The notes under the pieces are model-generated. The model saw only the letters and a program-made list of their open reading frames with translations. It ran no database searches and was not told where the DNA came from. Below, in pieces: positions 1 to 13,899 of a DNA stretch of 64,000 nt. The position numbers were made by a program, and so were the translations under genes. How positions within the stretch are numbered: the stretch's first letter is position 1; each line of letters starts with the position of its first letter. The DNA comes from Rhizopus arrhizus. Lineage: Eukaryota; Mucoromycota; Mucoromycetes; Mucorales; Rhizopodaceae. Where the stretch lies: the NCBI GenBank assembly GCA_024220505.1, contig JAKZZE010000009.1:1064001-1128000 (forward strand). Direction: 5' to 3'.

Positions 1-300
1 ACACAAGAAAGAGAGCAAATGGAATAAAAGTAGTACACACCATAGCATTATACAAGTCATTTTTTATATATAATTTTTTACACGCACTAGACTTATTTTA
101 TAAAGTCGCTGTATTTTACAATAAAATTTTACAGCTTTTTATTCTTATTCTATTATGATCACAAGTGGAGTATTTCTGCCTGTTTGGTGTAACAGATTTG
201 TGTGTAACGATTATTAGAATGTGTATAAAAAGTATAACAGGGAATCCCGTTGATTTATAACATTTTTCTTTCTTTCTTTTTGTAAAATAATAGAAAAGAG

Positions 301-1911
301 ATGGAAAAATCAGTAAATTATTTTAAAAGGCTAAAAAAACATTTTACATTACATGAGGTTTGTTAATATGCAATTGATCTATATATCATCTAAATTTGTC
401 TTAGATATCTGGAAGTCTCGGTGATTTAGGGACCCTTTTACCAATTATGATATCTTTAGCTGTTGCCAACCAAATTAATTTAACTAGTACTTTATGGTTT
501 ACTGGCATATGGAATATCTTGTCTGGCTTATTATTTCAAGTACCTGTATGCGTTCAACCAATGAAAGGTAATAGTATATTTGTTAATTTCACGTTAAATT
601 TAATCATGTCATCTATAGCTATTGCTGCCATTGTATTAACAAAAGATATGTCGATCGAAGAAAATATGGCTGCTGGATTAGGTAATAAATTGTCACTGCA
701 AATAATAAAAACAAAATTAATCTTATTCTCAATTTAAAAGGCGTTGCTACATTCATATTCTTTCTTGGATTTACGCGAACTATCCACTTAGTCAGTACGT
801 TTACTCCAACTGCAGTCATCAAAGGTAAACAGAAAAATAGCCATGCGATTGGATAAAAGCATAAACAATCGATTTCCCGCACATAGGCCTTCAATTGGGC
901 ACAGCAGTCCAGCTGATCATCAAGGCGCATAATCTGGTATCCAAGTTACAATGGAAAATAACAAGTAGTAATTGGGCCGATAATAACACATGGATCCTTT
1001 TGTCCTTTGTGTTTGTCGTCCTATGTTATCATACTCGTGTTCCTTCTGCATTAATATTATTTCTGATTGGTTTATTATTTGCCTTAATTTTAATGTTTGC
1101 GACTCATCACACTGTCCCACCTCCTTCAGTTATCGGTGGTCATTATCCTAATACGATCATTGTTCCCTCATCTGAACAGTTTAAAATCGGATTTTTAAAT
1201 GCTGGTCTTGGTCAATTACCACTCACGGCGCTCAACTCAGTCATTGCTCTGTGTGCCTTGATTGATGATTTATTTCCTGAAAAGCATGTAACTACCTCAA
1301 GTGTCGCCGTCAGTGTAGGCTTAATGAACTTGATTGGTTGTTGGTTTGGTGCTATGCCTGTATGTCATGGATCAGGTGGATTGGCAGGTCAATACCGATT
1401 TGGAGCAAGGTCAGAGCTGTCGGTTATCATCCTTGGTTTGTGTAAATTGATTTTAGGCATTTTATTTGGTAGTTCACTTGTTGGCTTGCTTCAACTGTTT
1501 CCAAACTCAATCTTGGCTGTGATGATGTTTATTTCTGGTATAGAATTAGGCTGTGCTGCTAAAAGTATCAATGATCATGAAACAGACGATATACGCAAAC
1601 GGGAAAATTTTACCATCATGCTCTTTACCGCTGGTGCCCTTATTGCTTATTCGAATGACGGTATTGGTTTCTTGACTGGACTTGTGTCTGCTGTATTATT
1701 ATCTATACAACGTCTTGGTTTGAGGGATTGCTTGCGTTGCTTTGTTGATAACATTCGATCAATTCCTCAGAAATGGAAAGACCAAAATAGACCTTCATTA
1801 CCTCAGCATAAAAATGGCGCCACAACTAGTTTACCAGAAGCACAAGAAGAAAGAGTGCCCGTTATAGCTAAACAGGCTCTTGGTTATGGATCACAACAGG
1901 TTCAACCATAA
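301..1911 (+). CDS. MOT1-type molybdate transporter
   Basis: Multi-pass membrane carrier of the MOT1 (SULTR5-like) molybdate family, which brings molybdate into cells or moves it between compartments for molybdenum-cofactor enzymes. I join five exons (301-357, 405-567, 619-681, 741-824, 887-1911) with GT-AG introns of 47-62 nt, giving about 463 residues. Family blocks seen: GDLGTLLPIM near the N-terminus, VPVCVQPMK, and the second signature PVCHGSGGLAGQYRFGARS. Many hydrophobic helices lie between them. The C-terminus is a polar tail of about 60 residues. The start at 301 is the first ATG in frame with exon 2; it gives a short basic leader (MEKSVNYFKRLKK). Substrate is inferred from the family. 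A general sulfate permease is less likely because there is no STAS domain and the protein is short. Confidence 0.85.
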
Positions 1912-2680
1912 TTCAATTGAAAATAGAAGGCATGTGATGTTATTTGCATCCTTCAACGTATTCATCATGTTTATATAAATTATTATTATATAAAATTCCT
2001 TTTCTCTTGCTAGCTTTCCTAAGTTAGTTCACAACTTGTTAATACATCTTTGTATTGAATATTATATTATATAACTAAGATAAAAAATTGCTACATAGAC
2101 CTTTTCATATAGCAGTATTTACATGATATTGTCATGTTGTTTTTAGCTTATAAAATGTAAAAGAACACCTAGCCAGTAGATAGAAAAAAAAAAAAAAAAA
2201 AAAAAAAAAAAGACTTAAAAAGAATAACAGTACATCCTTGATAGTAAAGCTTGCAAACATAGAATTTAAAAAGGTTTTAAGCTAAATATATATTTACAAG
2301 ATTTGCAACTCAAGTCAACACTCCTTGACATGGAGCCCAGGTAACGATACTGCAGCAATAGTGGAGTAACCTATTCTGGCTTGATGATTACAACAGAAGT
2401 CGGCGTGCTTGTTGCTTTTCAATAAAACTATAATAAATTATACGGTAAATATGGGCTATACGTTGAAAATAATTTTCATACCAAATGCTTAATCTTTTTA
2501 GGAGAATAAGTACAATGCTAGGTTTTACAGACCAAGTGTATCTTGAGATTTCTTAGTAAAACCTTCATCTAAGGGAATCGCTTCTTCCTTCATATATACA
2601 TGGCTTTCTGTTTAATAAATATTTTACTCCTATAAACCCTAAATGATGAAAAAGGAGTTTTATGTACACTATATCTTCAT
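1912..2680. other. Intergenic, AT-rich
   Basis: Between the convergent transporter and deubiquitinase genes. It contains a long A run (about 2185-2210). No coding signal recognised, apart from the possible extension of the deubiquitinase reading frame down to 2681 described with that gene. Confidence 0.5.
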
Positions 2681-2738
2681 TTAAGCAAGAACTGTAGCGC
2701 TCCTTGGTTTACGCCCCCTTCTTCCTTTTGTAATCTTT

Positions 2739-4295
2739 TCAGTCACCCCTTGCTTCGCACTTGATTTTTTTTTCCTTTGGTGCATGTTTTCTTCCGTATG
2801 GTCTCTTTTGTTTATCGAGATTTGGTTTTCTCCCACGTCTCTTGGGAATATGAGTAACTTTAGTATACTCTTCGCATTGTTCTAGTACGTTTTTTTCATG
2901 GGCGACGCGGAATAATTGCTCTAAAAAGACAAAGTAGTCGAATTTTTGTCGTAAAATATCTGCTGTAGCTTCTTGGCTGTCCCGTTCAGCAAGGTTTATT
3001 TCACAATTTAATGATTCCTTTATGCTGTTTAATTCTGTTGTCTTTTCCATAATTACATAATCTTGATGCCATGTAGTTGCTAGCCAAAGCTCCTGCATTA
3101 TTCTAGAGCCAGTTATATCATTGTTTGGACAAGTATTAAAAAACTTATTCATGGATATCTGTATCTCCTGCTTTTCAAGTCCTTTAACTTGGTTGATTTG
3201 ATGTAGACAGTCATTGTAAATTCGTAATTCTTCTTTTTTGCTTGATAAGGGGTCATGGGTAATAGCCATAAGGCTAAATGCAATCTCTTCGTCATTTCTA
3301 TTCATAATTTAAATAAATACATATTAATATACGTGTATATTATCTTACGAGGCATTCATTCTTCGCTCAAGTATTGGCTTCAAAGCATCAATCCAGCTTT
3401 CTTCTGCACATGCAGTCAATTTGATAGGCCTTCCCTTTAAGCCATCAAGTTCCCAAATATAGCCAATCTTGTATATGTAACTAACATAATGGTAGTTTTC
3501 AGCTTCAGTTAATTCTTGGTTGGAATCAGCAAGATCATCAGTATCCAAATCCATTGTATAACAATCGCTTTCATGCTTTGAGCTAAAAAATAGAAATATT
3601 TAGTCATTTGTTTCTTTTCAGTTGGGAAACTAAAAGTTGTGCGTTTACCTTGCATAAGCGTGATGAATATTGCGTATGGTGGGGCTATTACCCAAAGCCA
3701 TTCCACGATTCTATATAGCGAAAGGTAAACTTTATGCAAATACTGTAAATTTGCTAAACTTACAATGGGAGAAAAATCTTTTGTGAAATCAAGAAAGCTT
3801 TCTAAAAGCTCGCCTCTGTAAATATCCACGTTAAAAAGAACAGCTAGTAAAGCCAATGTGCCACAGATATTGGTGATAATCTAAATAAAATAAAACTTAT
3901 TACGTTATAAGACAGTGATTTTTTGGCTTTACTTGTGTAGTATAAATAATGAATTCTGCTGCAGGATCATGTTCATCAAAATCATTGGGTAATTCTTCTT
4001 CTCTGCATTCTGATGCGAAAATGAAACCATACACAGGACTACCAAAAGATCAGCAAAAAACTTCTATTTCTTTTCACATAATACCTTTCAGCTTTTAAGT
4101 AATCAAAATCAAGGCTATAAACTTCTTGCACTTTGACGTCTTTTATGCCATATTCTTTTATCATGTCATTAAAAATTGCTGTTATGTTGTTAGTGAAATC
4201 TGGAGAAATAAAACTATTGTAAGAATACCCGGATCTGATGGAAGCAAAGCCCAACTTTCGTCTTGGTTAGCAATATTGATGAGATCAAAAGACAT
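2739..4295 (-). CDS. UCH37/UCHL5-type ubiquitin C-terminal hydrolase
   Basis: Cysteine deubiquitinase of peptidase family C12. Spliced from several exons starting at ATG 4295 (MSFDLINIANQDESWALL). Family landmarks in order: W-x-L-x-PSDP, GIKDVKVQEVYSLD, SPVYGFIFASEC, the active-site region TTQIITNICGTLALL (oxyanion Gln and catalytic Cys), the catalytic His in NYHYVSYIYKIG, then WELDGLKGRPIKL with the catalytic Asp, and the UCHL5-like NDEEIAFSLMAI that begins the C-terminal helical (ULD-like) region. UCH37 orthologues act on the proteasome or with INO80. The basic tail KRRGRKP resembles an AT-hook or nuclear signal. The frame as written ends at 2739, but a one-base change in the 8-A run near 2762-2773 would open a longer tail down to 2681 with a second RRGRKPR motif; see findings. 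The exact splice near 3590-3720 was not resolved. Confidence 0.85.
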
Positions 4296-4387
4296 TTCAG
4301 AAATTAAATGAATCAATTTTTAATGAATAACAAAAAAGAAAAAGGTTTTATAGGAAGAAATTTATTTTTTATAAGGTAGGACGAAAT

Positions 4388-4667
4388 TTAATCTTTCTTT
4401 CCTGCGCCTATATATAAAGCATATAAATAGTCTCATTCCTCACATAATTACTAATATTGTACCTTCTGCTCCTTGGCGAATCTCTTTCAAAAATAAACTT
4501 AATCTGTTTCTGAGCTTTGTAACGAGCTTATCCTCATCTTTGTCAGGTGCTCCTAATTGGTCTAAGAGATACTCTGCTTCATCAATATCTCTATTAAAAC
4601 AAAGTTTAGTCGCGACTAGTGTGTAACTTATAAACGATACTTACAATACAATCGTGCCTCTGTTCAT
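4388..4667 (-). CDS. Possible small three-exon gene (about 56 residues)
   Basis: Not recognised. Three pieces (4645-4667, 4463-4590, 4388-4407) join in phase with GT-AG introns to give an acidic, helical protein beginning MNRGTIVL and ending in GAGKKD. The middle exon (DIDEAEYLLDQLGAPDKDED, then a leucine-rich helix) looks coding by codon regularity. It lies 93 bp upstream of the deubiquitinase start on the same strand. The model rests only on splice signals and reading-frame continuity. Confidence 0.3.
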
Positions 4668-6742
4668 TGTCAAAAGAAGTAATAAGAAATAAAAGAAAAA
4701 TCCCCAGCAAAGACTTTGTATGCATTTTTAAAATCCGATCTATTTATGACTATATACAGTTAAATAATTACAGAATGAGATGAAAACCAGTGACTTGCAA
4801 TTACAAAAGTTAATTATGTAGGCTATTTATCGAAGCAATCAAACTATTCAAATGATGGAAGGGGACGTTGAAGGGGTATACTTGGAATCCATCAAATAGT
4901 GACAGTCGTGCTTTCAATGTATTTAAACAATCGACTGTAAAGACAGTGATTAGAAACAGGTGTTGGTCATTCTTTTTCTTTGTTTTACGCGTCCCCATTC
5001 AATTAACAATTCAATAGTTAATGATACTCGTTAATAGAGGACCTTTTAACTTTCCACATGGCTAATACGCGAAGAAAAATCATTTCAATCTGATGCTATA
5101 TAGCATAAAATTTATATTATTTTCCAAAATGGTTACATATCAGTAACCATGTATTCTTTTGAATATCACAATTCCTTCTTATTGATTATATATGCTTGTT
5201 TCTTGAATGTTTTTAAGTTCACAAAGATTGAAATTAGTTTAGAGGATGTTTGTTCTTTAAACTCAACGCTACGTAATATAAGGCAGCGGTTCACAAATTA
5301 CAATATAAGCCCTTTTTATTAATGTTGCAATTGTCCATTAAAGTTATGGTGAAGATGATAAAACTTTCCTTTCTTTCTTTTTGTTATCGTAAATGCATTG
5401 ATAATCCTATCTGTTATACACCTTTCTACTGAAGTTCTAACTCTGTAAATTATAAGATATTTTAATATCTTTTATACAAAAGTAATTCCCAAATTATATT
5501 GATTAAAGCACAATAGAGTGGAAATTCTACAGAATTCAATCGATTACAACACCAAAAATAGATGTCTAAGATCAAAAATATCTGTTAAAAATAAATAAAA
5601 AACGACATTCCTCGCAATGTGTTTTTGATTCATTGATATCAACTACTAGAAGATCATTATAAGCAGAAAGGCAAGAAGCACCATAAGATTGTTGTTTGAG
5701 CTCATGTTCTTCGAAATGTATGTGGATTCATGTTTTATTGAAAATGAAATATTAATAATCACTCGTCGAATTCATAATAACGAATAGATAAGTGCAATCA
5801 CTTGACTAAAAAAGAGTAAACAGAAAAGTACCACTTCTTTTATCTTTTATTAAAATATAGAACTTAATGAATAATATTGTTATAATTTTCACCATTAAAA
5901 AGTATTCCATTTTTAAGAGAATAAAAAGGTGTTGAAGACAAAGAGGTTGACTCACTATTAATTTATATAATAATAAACTTAAATAACTTGTTAAGCTTAC
6001 TATTTACTTTCAACTATTTCAATATTTCACGCTTGAGCTCGATCACTTTATTTTATGTTTATATTTCATAAAAATCTGTAGGAAAGGAGTGTGCACATTT
6101 TTCATTGGTCTTAGTTGAATGGCTTTTTCATTATCTTTCATTACTTGGATTGATGCTGCTAGATGATTACAAGGCTTTTTTAATTTTGTTTAGAAAGATG
6201 AATAACTATAAAATGGCAAACATATTCCTGTTTTTATCTACTTAAAACCTAAAAATTTACCTTAGCTACATCAGCTAGCCAGTTTTTCGTTATTGAGCTC
6301 GGTGTTAATAACTTCGCTACAATAGAAAGGTTCAAAGCAAGATGGACAAAAGAGAACTGTAAAAACAGAAGGTGTATGATGCCTATAAGAGGTACGATTT
6401 TGAAAAGACAGTAAATATTTTTTATTTTAATCAATCTGATTTTGATAGAGAACCGATCGTGAAAAACCAATAACAATAAAAAAAGTTTTGGGGTTTGTAG
6501 CTGCTTAGATATAGAGTAATGTAGTATGATATCAAATTATCCAAGTTCAAAAGAACACAAAAAGCACCAAGCTTGATCAATAATTATTAGTTTAGCATTC
6601 CAGAAAAAAATAATACTTGGTACTTGTAACTCATGCAGATGTGGTTTATATTTGCGGCAAAAAATGTCTTTTTTTTTTCTCTTTCAATGATAAATAAATT
6701 TTTTTTAAAAAAAATAACTGTACAATAGAGTATTAATTTCTT
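4668..6742. other. Intergenic, AT-rich, no gene recognised
   Basis: Low-complexity AT-rich DNA with only short open frames that lack recognisable domains or coherent splice partners. It presumably contains upstream control sequences of the small gene and the 3' region of the histidine kinase. Confidence 0.5.
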
Positions 6743-9700
6743 CTATAAAAATGGTGATGCTGGGGATGAAGGAGTAGAGGAAGTAGGCGTGTCATAATGC
6801 TTTTGATAAATAGATGGATAAAGTTGACGAAGCGTTGCAGCCAAATTTTTTGGAACAAGTGGTTTGGTTAGATAATCATCCATACCTGCGTCCACACAAA
6901 CCTGCTTTGCTGATGCTTGAATATCTGCAGTGAGTGCTACAATTGGCAATCTGCAACCAGTCTTTTTTTCTAATGACCGAATGCGCTTTGTAGCCTCTAC
7001 GCCGTCACACTACAAAAGCTTGTTAGATTCTACGTGATTATATAGTTTTACAAGCAAACCTTTGGCATGTGATGATCAAAGAAGGCAAGAGAAAAGTAGT
7101 TGGGTGGTCTTTGTTTGTACATTTGAATTGCTTCCTCGCCATCGCTTGCAGCTTCAACAGAAAAACCAAGCTTTTCTAACTGTTGTTTTAGCAGTTTTCT
7201 AGCAACAAGATTATCTTCTGCAATTAGCACTGATTTTTCAGTGTAAAGTTCAAGCTCTTCTTGGCTAAAATAATCTTTCATACGCGTAGGGATTACTGGA
7301 GTAAGAGAGGGTGCTGCACTTCCTGGTTTTTTCTCGCTTATAACAATTTCCAGCAATCTAAGTAGCTTGGTTCTACGTACAGGTTTTGCCATTTTCACTA
7401 ACCGTCCACGACGATCAGAACCTGAATTTATGGCTTCAGCTGCTATTCTGTGTCCTTCTGACGATGGTGTATATAACAAAACAATATGCAACTCACATTC
7501 AGGATCATCTACGACGCTCTGTATTTGATGAGTAATGAATCCACTAGGGTTCGGTGGGATGTCTAAAATTAATATTTGATAATGCTCTTGTAACGCTTTA
7601 AAGACGGCTTGATGTGTATCTGATGTATTTGCTAGGTTGAAATCTGATAGTAAAGATTGCATCATCTTTGCATTCAAGTTACTGCAAGTAGCAAGCAATA
7701 TACGATGGTTTTGTTGAAAAAATCTCAGTGCGGCTGGCTTTCCATTCCTACCACTGCATGCTTTCTTATTTTCTTTGTTGACAATAACAGTAAACCAAAA
7801 ATTAGACCCCATTTCGGGCTGAGACTCTACGCCTATGTCGCCTGCCATAAGTCGAACAAGTTGTAAACAAATTGATAAACCCAACCCAGTGCCTCCATAT
7901 TTCCTTGTCGTGCCTCCATCCAGTTGCGAAAATGGTTCAAACAATCTTTGTTGCTCTTCAGGGCAGATACCAATACCAGTGTCAGTTACTTCAAACTTCA
8001 AGCGAATACATTCATTGTTATCCTTTTTTAACTGATCATCTGCATCTAATGAGTTATCCAAGTGACATTTAATTTCCACTCCTCCATGATGAGTGAACTT
8101 TATGGCATTGCCTAACAGATTTGTCAAAATCTGTCTAACACGAGAAGAATCAGCTATTACAGTTGCTGGAACATCTGGGTCTACTATGTAAGCTAGCTCA
8201 AGTCCCTTCCTTGTTGCCAATGGACAAAGTATTTCAATTGTATCCGCAATGACTTCTTCGACAGCCAAGGGTCCCATATCAAGCGTAACTTTACCAGCTT
8301 CCAATTTCGAAAAGTTCAACAAATCATCTAAGCAATAGGATGAGTTAATACGCTGTATTAGAGTAGATAACAAGTATAAAAAAGAGCTATTACCAATGAT
8401 CTTTAAAAGCGTTTCACAGCTTTCTTTCGCAGTCAGGACAATATCCTGTTGTTCAGCATCTAAAACTGTTTCTGATAAAAGTGAAATCATACCGTAGAAT
8501 CCAGAAAATGGCGTACGCAATTCATGAGACATATTGGCTAAAAAGTCTGCTTTCAACTTCATAGCATGTAATGCAGCTTCTTTGCTTTTACGTGCTTCTT
8601 CTAACGCAGCCTTTTGACTCTCGATCATCTTGACATTCGCATGCGTTACCTTTTGTATACTCTTGAACAGCAAGGCGTTAGTTACAGAGATACCGATTTG
8701 TTGAGAGAGCAAACGTAATACAATTTCATGGCGAGAAGTCAATGATCCAATGGGTGCCTCAATATAGATACAACCAACCACAGCGGATTTATGAATAATA
8801 GGTGTGCAAATACATGATTTAGCTTGCGCAGTACCATCAGAAAAACGTGGATCTTCTTGAACATCAACAATAAATAAGGATTTTTCAGTATGGATCGCGT
8901 ACTGAGAGATGCGGGTCAACATAGAATCCTCCTCTTCTGATAAAAGTTTTGGTGCACTGTAGATATCACATTCATCTTGTTGCGACCCACGACCAACAAT
9001 AGAGAAAGACGTATTTTCTTTAACAATAATCACGCCAGAGTCAGCGCCTGAATTTTCCAAGATGATTCCTAGCATTTGCTTCAAGAGCAACTCAAAATTC
9101 ATTTCGCTTGATATCACTTGACAACTTTTCAAAATAGACGCCAAATCAACAATGTCTAGTGCTAATAATGCCTCTTCGGGAGATGTTTCCATACTGTTTA
9201 CGTTAATGTTAGAAAGCATATCCAATTCCTTGAGAGATAGATCACCAACTGAAGCGCGTTTATTCGGTACTTTCTGTAAGCTCTCGGTCTGAACAACAGA
9301 CACTTTTGGTATGTCAAGTGGTTGAAATTCTTTGAGAATGCGTTTATGTCTGTCTTCTAATTGATTTGCAAGTCCAAACATCCCTAGATGACGATATCCA
9401 GCAATTGCTTTTTCGATAAACAAAGACCCAACTGTAGAAAGCTCCTTTTTCAAGTAGTATTCGCCAGCCAATTCATACATTAGGTTTAATTCAATCGCCC
9501 ACTTGCCCTGCTTTGCTTTGCGGATTGCTCTATCAAATAGCATCTGGGCTTCTTGGTCGTTTCCTTCCAAGGCGGCAAGTTCAGCATTAATGCAATCAAT
9601 ATGTGCTCCAAGGTTTTCTGGATGTGAATATTGAGCCCAGTCAGCTAGTGTAGCTCGACTTTTCAAGAAGTCTGGCATCAAGTCGGCCCGCTGCTTCTGT

Positions 9701-12700
9701 CGTATTAGGCGAACCAAAGAAATGCATCGCATAAAAAACATAATGTGAGTGAGTCTTCCAGGGGGTACAGTATTTGTTATAGACATCTGTTCCGAACTCA
9801 GCTTGATAGCAGCCTCATCAAAGCCGTAATGTCCCAAAACGACTGACTTTAAAGCATAATAGTAATGGAGATAATAAGGAAAACTAGGGTTATCTGAGGT
9901 AGATTGAGAGATAAAATCTGCTTCATTAAACTCTTTGTCTTCAAAGATACCATCCTCTGTCAAATGAGTTTTGCCTTGAACAGCCAATATGGCACGAATG
10001 ATGGTTGTTGCTGCGATAAAAGCACCAGCTGGTACTGAAGGTCCTGTTACTCCTTCTAAGCAATCTTTTGCATCCTTCAAGATGTCTGACATATTTCCGC
10101 CACAGAGAAAGTTTATAAGAATCGTCTGTAAATGAGCAAATATAGAATAAGTACGATCGCCGCCCATAAGGGCCTGCTTGGTAGCCATTCGGGTCATAAT
10201 AATAGAGCGTCGATAAGGATGTTTCCAGTTGCTTAAAAAGGTAGCATACAAGTATCGTGCACGACCTGACTCTGAGTATCCACTGTAATTATTACATAAG
10301 GAGATACCAACTTGACCAATTTGCTCTGCAAATTCGTATGCTTTAAAAATCTGCAAAGCGGCCATTCCAAAAAATACAAATCCTACTCCGGTGGTAGGCG
10401 TCGTGCCATATTTAAGCGTCTTTGTAACAAACTGAGATCCTATTGTCAGGGTGATACGCATGTCATTTGTCCAATACGCCCATAAACAAATTTCTTCCAT
10501 AATTGAGAACTGAGTTCGGATCAAACGACTCTCACAGATAGGCAGCTTTTGTATTTTCTCAAATCCCATCTTGATTACCTCTTGCTTGGTGGTCTCATAC
10601 AATTCCTTTAACTCTTCCTGCTGTAAATCCATCTTGATCTCTTCAATGCCCAAGTCGCGTAAGCACTTTATTAGAATGAGTGTGCTTTCAGTATCTCCGC
10701 CTGTTCTTGACCAACGACATCTGTGCTGGATACGATAAGCAGCAGCACGATCTATTGGTGATTCGGCGCGACATAAAATGGTGTCCAAGTGCTTTCGAGT
10801 GAGACCGCCATCTATAAACCAACTGATCTCTGCCAAACGGGTATACAAATGTAGTGTTTCTACGTATTTTGAATCTTCACTATCAACCCAGGGATCGTGT
10901 AGACTCAAGAGCTCCTGAGCGGCAGAGTAATAAGAAAAGGCAAGCTGATGAGCACCAGAGTCGAACGCTTTATCACCTGCCTGTATCAGTATTTTTCGGT
11001 AAGATGCCTTGATGGTGTATTGTTTTATCAGATGAAGAGCTCCTTTCACATGATCAGCTACCCAAAACTTATCTACATTGCGTTTATACATAAAATGGGA
11101 AATGATGCGCAAGTGATAGATGTCACGATGTTCAGGGGATGTCAACATGCTGATAGCTTGGGAATAACGATCGTGAGTAAAACGGAACTCATCACTATTT
11201 GTGGGTTGAATGAATCCTTGCTGTAAGGCTGATTGAAGTCCATTGATAGCATCAAATTTATTCTTTTCTTTATTTCTCACTGAGCACTCTTCTTCTTCTT
11301 CCTCTAATGGACTAGCCTTATCCTCAATATCATCCTCATCATCAATATCATCATTCTCTATCATTAAGTTTTTAACTGTTTCATAACTGAAGCTATTTCC
11401 AACAAAAGAAGCCCATTTTAAGAATTTTCTACCATCCCGTGGAAGTTCCTTGAGTCGGTGTACCAAGAATTCAATACTGACATCCCTACTTTCGCCAATT
11501 TCTAACTCTTTTTCAATCTCATGCAAATTGTATTCCCAATGCCTCTTTTCCCAGGTAAAATAAATCAGACTCTTTTTTTCCAGCGCTGTAAGTAATTGAC
11601 AGACATAAAATGGATTACCATGTGTCTTTTTATGAATGAAATCAACCAAGGGAGCCAATAAGGCTAAATCAATTTCTTCATGGCGGTGCATTGTGGCTCT
11701 TATCAATTCCATTAAAGCTGATTGGTCTAAGTTTCTTATGTTCACAAAAGAAATAACGGCATCTTGATTGGCCAGTAAAATAGGAGCTTGTTTGGGAAGT
11801 TCATTGTCTCTATAAGTTAAAATGATAAGAAAATCAAGTTTTGCTGATATCAATGAATTGAGTAATTCAATAGAGGCTTCATCTAAATTTAGAAGAATTT
11901 GTGTTACAATGGGCGGTGATACAAATAAGCTTTTTTTTTTCTTGTACCTGCTTCATGCAAATCTTCTAAAAACTTTAAAAAAATGACGTGAGTTTTTTTT
12001 TTTGAAGTTAAATATCTTTTTGTATTTACCAAAGTCACAAACTTAAAGTTTACTATTGATTGAAATATTTCAATGAATGCTGTATGAAATCTTGTTTTAA
12101 TTTCTTCCCCAACCTCCATGCTACAATCGCAGCTCATATCCAATTCTTCTGTAGGTATTCTTTGTAAAAAAGGTCGACTTAAGAAAGAAGACAGCTCAGG
12201 AACATTATCAACAAGTAGTGTTGGTAACTGTGACATAGTTTCTGCTCCCAATTGTTCTTTGAGCATTGTAGAAAACCTTTCGATTTCGGCGGGTGTTTCT
12301 CCCAAAATGTTTTTTAAAAAAATAGATAAACACCTCAGAATACAGCCGTATGGTGTAGGTTGCCTCCTATCAAACTTGGATACAGCAATATATCCATAAG
12401 TTTGAGCAAATTGCTTTACATTTCTTACAAGTGTTGATTTACCCACGCCTGTTTTCCCATAAATTGCTACTATTTCTGTGGATCGACTGACTCTTTTTCC
12501 CTCTTTGTTGTGAACGCGTTTGAAAGATGATCCGTCATCTATTTTAAGCGCAGGAAGAATAGTTGAATTGTCTGAGAAAAATTGACGTCGCTTTGTATTA
12601 GATCCACACATATAAGCTGTTCTTTGAATGATTGAATTAATTAGTTTAACTTCAGAAGTGTGTCCAAAGCAAGGGTTGTTTGGTAAAGTAAAAATGCTTG

Positions 12701-13899
12701 CAATATCGTATCTACCTAATGAAAAAGGCTTTTGTGCAAAAAAAAATGTTACATGATATGTAATAAATGCAAGTTGTTTTTTTTTTTTCTTTTCTTTACT
12801 TTTATATCTTTAGATTTTTCCAATTGATTTAAACATTCTTTTAGATCTTGTCTCAAACCATGAGCACTTGTATATCTTTCATCGGGTGACTAGTAAATAG
12901 ATGGCTCAGTCACATAAAATTCTTAATTAAACGTAATAAAAACCTACCTTATTTGTTAATTTTTCAATAATTGTTGAAATAATTTCAGGCATATCAGAAA
13001 TAACTTCATGTACAAGTGGAAGCTTTTTGCTTAGTACGTTATGAACAATTTCCATTGGACTTGAATGAATGAAAGGTAGAGATTGAGTCAAAATAATAAA
13101 GAAAGTGATACCGAGACTATAAAGATCTGTACGATGATCGGGTTGAAATGAGGTTCTTCCAGTTTGTTCAGGCGACATATAAATTAACATTTGTAACAAG
13201 CTATTTGCATCATTTGTATGAACTGTCTTTCTCCATCCCTCTGATGTTAAACTCGTTTCTAAACTTCTTGCTCCTGAACCAAAATTCCATATTTTTACTG
13301 ATTGATCTTTTGGCCATAAAAAAGCATTCATTTTAATCTCTCCATGAATAACTAATGGAATGTGTTACTCAGCAATTAATTATTATTCTTTTTAAATGTA
13401 TTGCAAGACTAACTCTGATGTTTGTGTATCATTTCTAAGCAGTTACAACACTGAACCGCAAAGTTTAAAAACATTTCTAAGCTCATAAACTGAGGCTGAT
13501 GTTGTTCTTTTTCTGTAATTTGGTATTCTTCTAATAAGTTTTGTCCATAGCCTTCAAATATCAGCGCAATCAAACCATCTGGTAACGTTATTTTATCTAT
13601 TGGTCTACACAGCAACTCTCTTGATGGAATTTCTCTATAAAGTCTCTGTACAATATGATATTCTCTTTCTAAGCGTAATGGTTGACGTGATAATTTTGCT
13701 ATAACAGGCTTTTTGTCCCGATTCCTTTACATATTGTTAGATACACAGTTAGTAAAAAGGAGATTTTTATTTATGTAAAATACCTTAGCCCATAAATAAC
13801 TACTGTGTTATCTATTTCTTCATATACATTTGATGTGTCGAGTGTATATCCAATAATTTCAGCGACTGCCTCTATATCTGCTTTATTTAAATGGACCAT
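6743..13899 (-). CDS. Hybrid histidine kinase, group X-like (pseudokinase-AAA-GAF-HK-REC)
   Basis: Very large sensor kinase of roughly 2,100 residues with the domain order of the fission-yeast Mak2/Mak3 (peroxide-sensing) kinases. From the N-terminus (ATG 13899): a protein-kinase-like domain with HGEIKMNAF where HRD is expected and NFG where DFG is expected; an NTPase domain with Walker A GKTGVGKST near 12440 and Walker B-like FLEDLHEAD reached after two introns; a long helical-repeat region; a GAF domain; an H-box MSHELRTPFSGF near 8520; N, G1 and G2 boxes (NLLGNAIKF, DTGIGI, GGTGLGLSI); and a receiver domain (AEDN, FFDHHMP, final Lys in LTKPL). About ten introns. One of 66 bp (8328-8393) keeps the frame open, and removing it restores KIIDDLLNFSKLEAGK. 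It should feed a phosphorelay to a histidine phosphotransfer protein. The kinase-like domain is probably inactive. Confidence 0.85.

Noticed and set aside
4810..4998. 62-codon minus-strand frame
   Set aside because: No recognisable motif or splice partner; AT-rich surroundings make such frames common.
5000..6700. CRISPR-like or regularly spaced repeats
   Set aside because: None found here or elsewhere in the window; the genome is eukaryotic.
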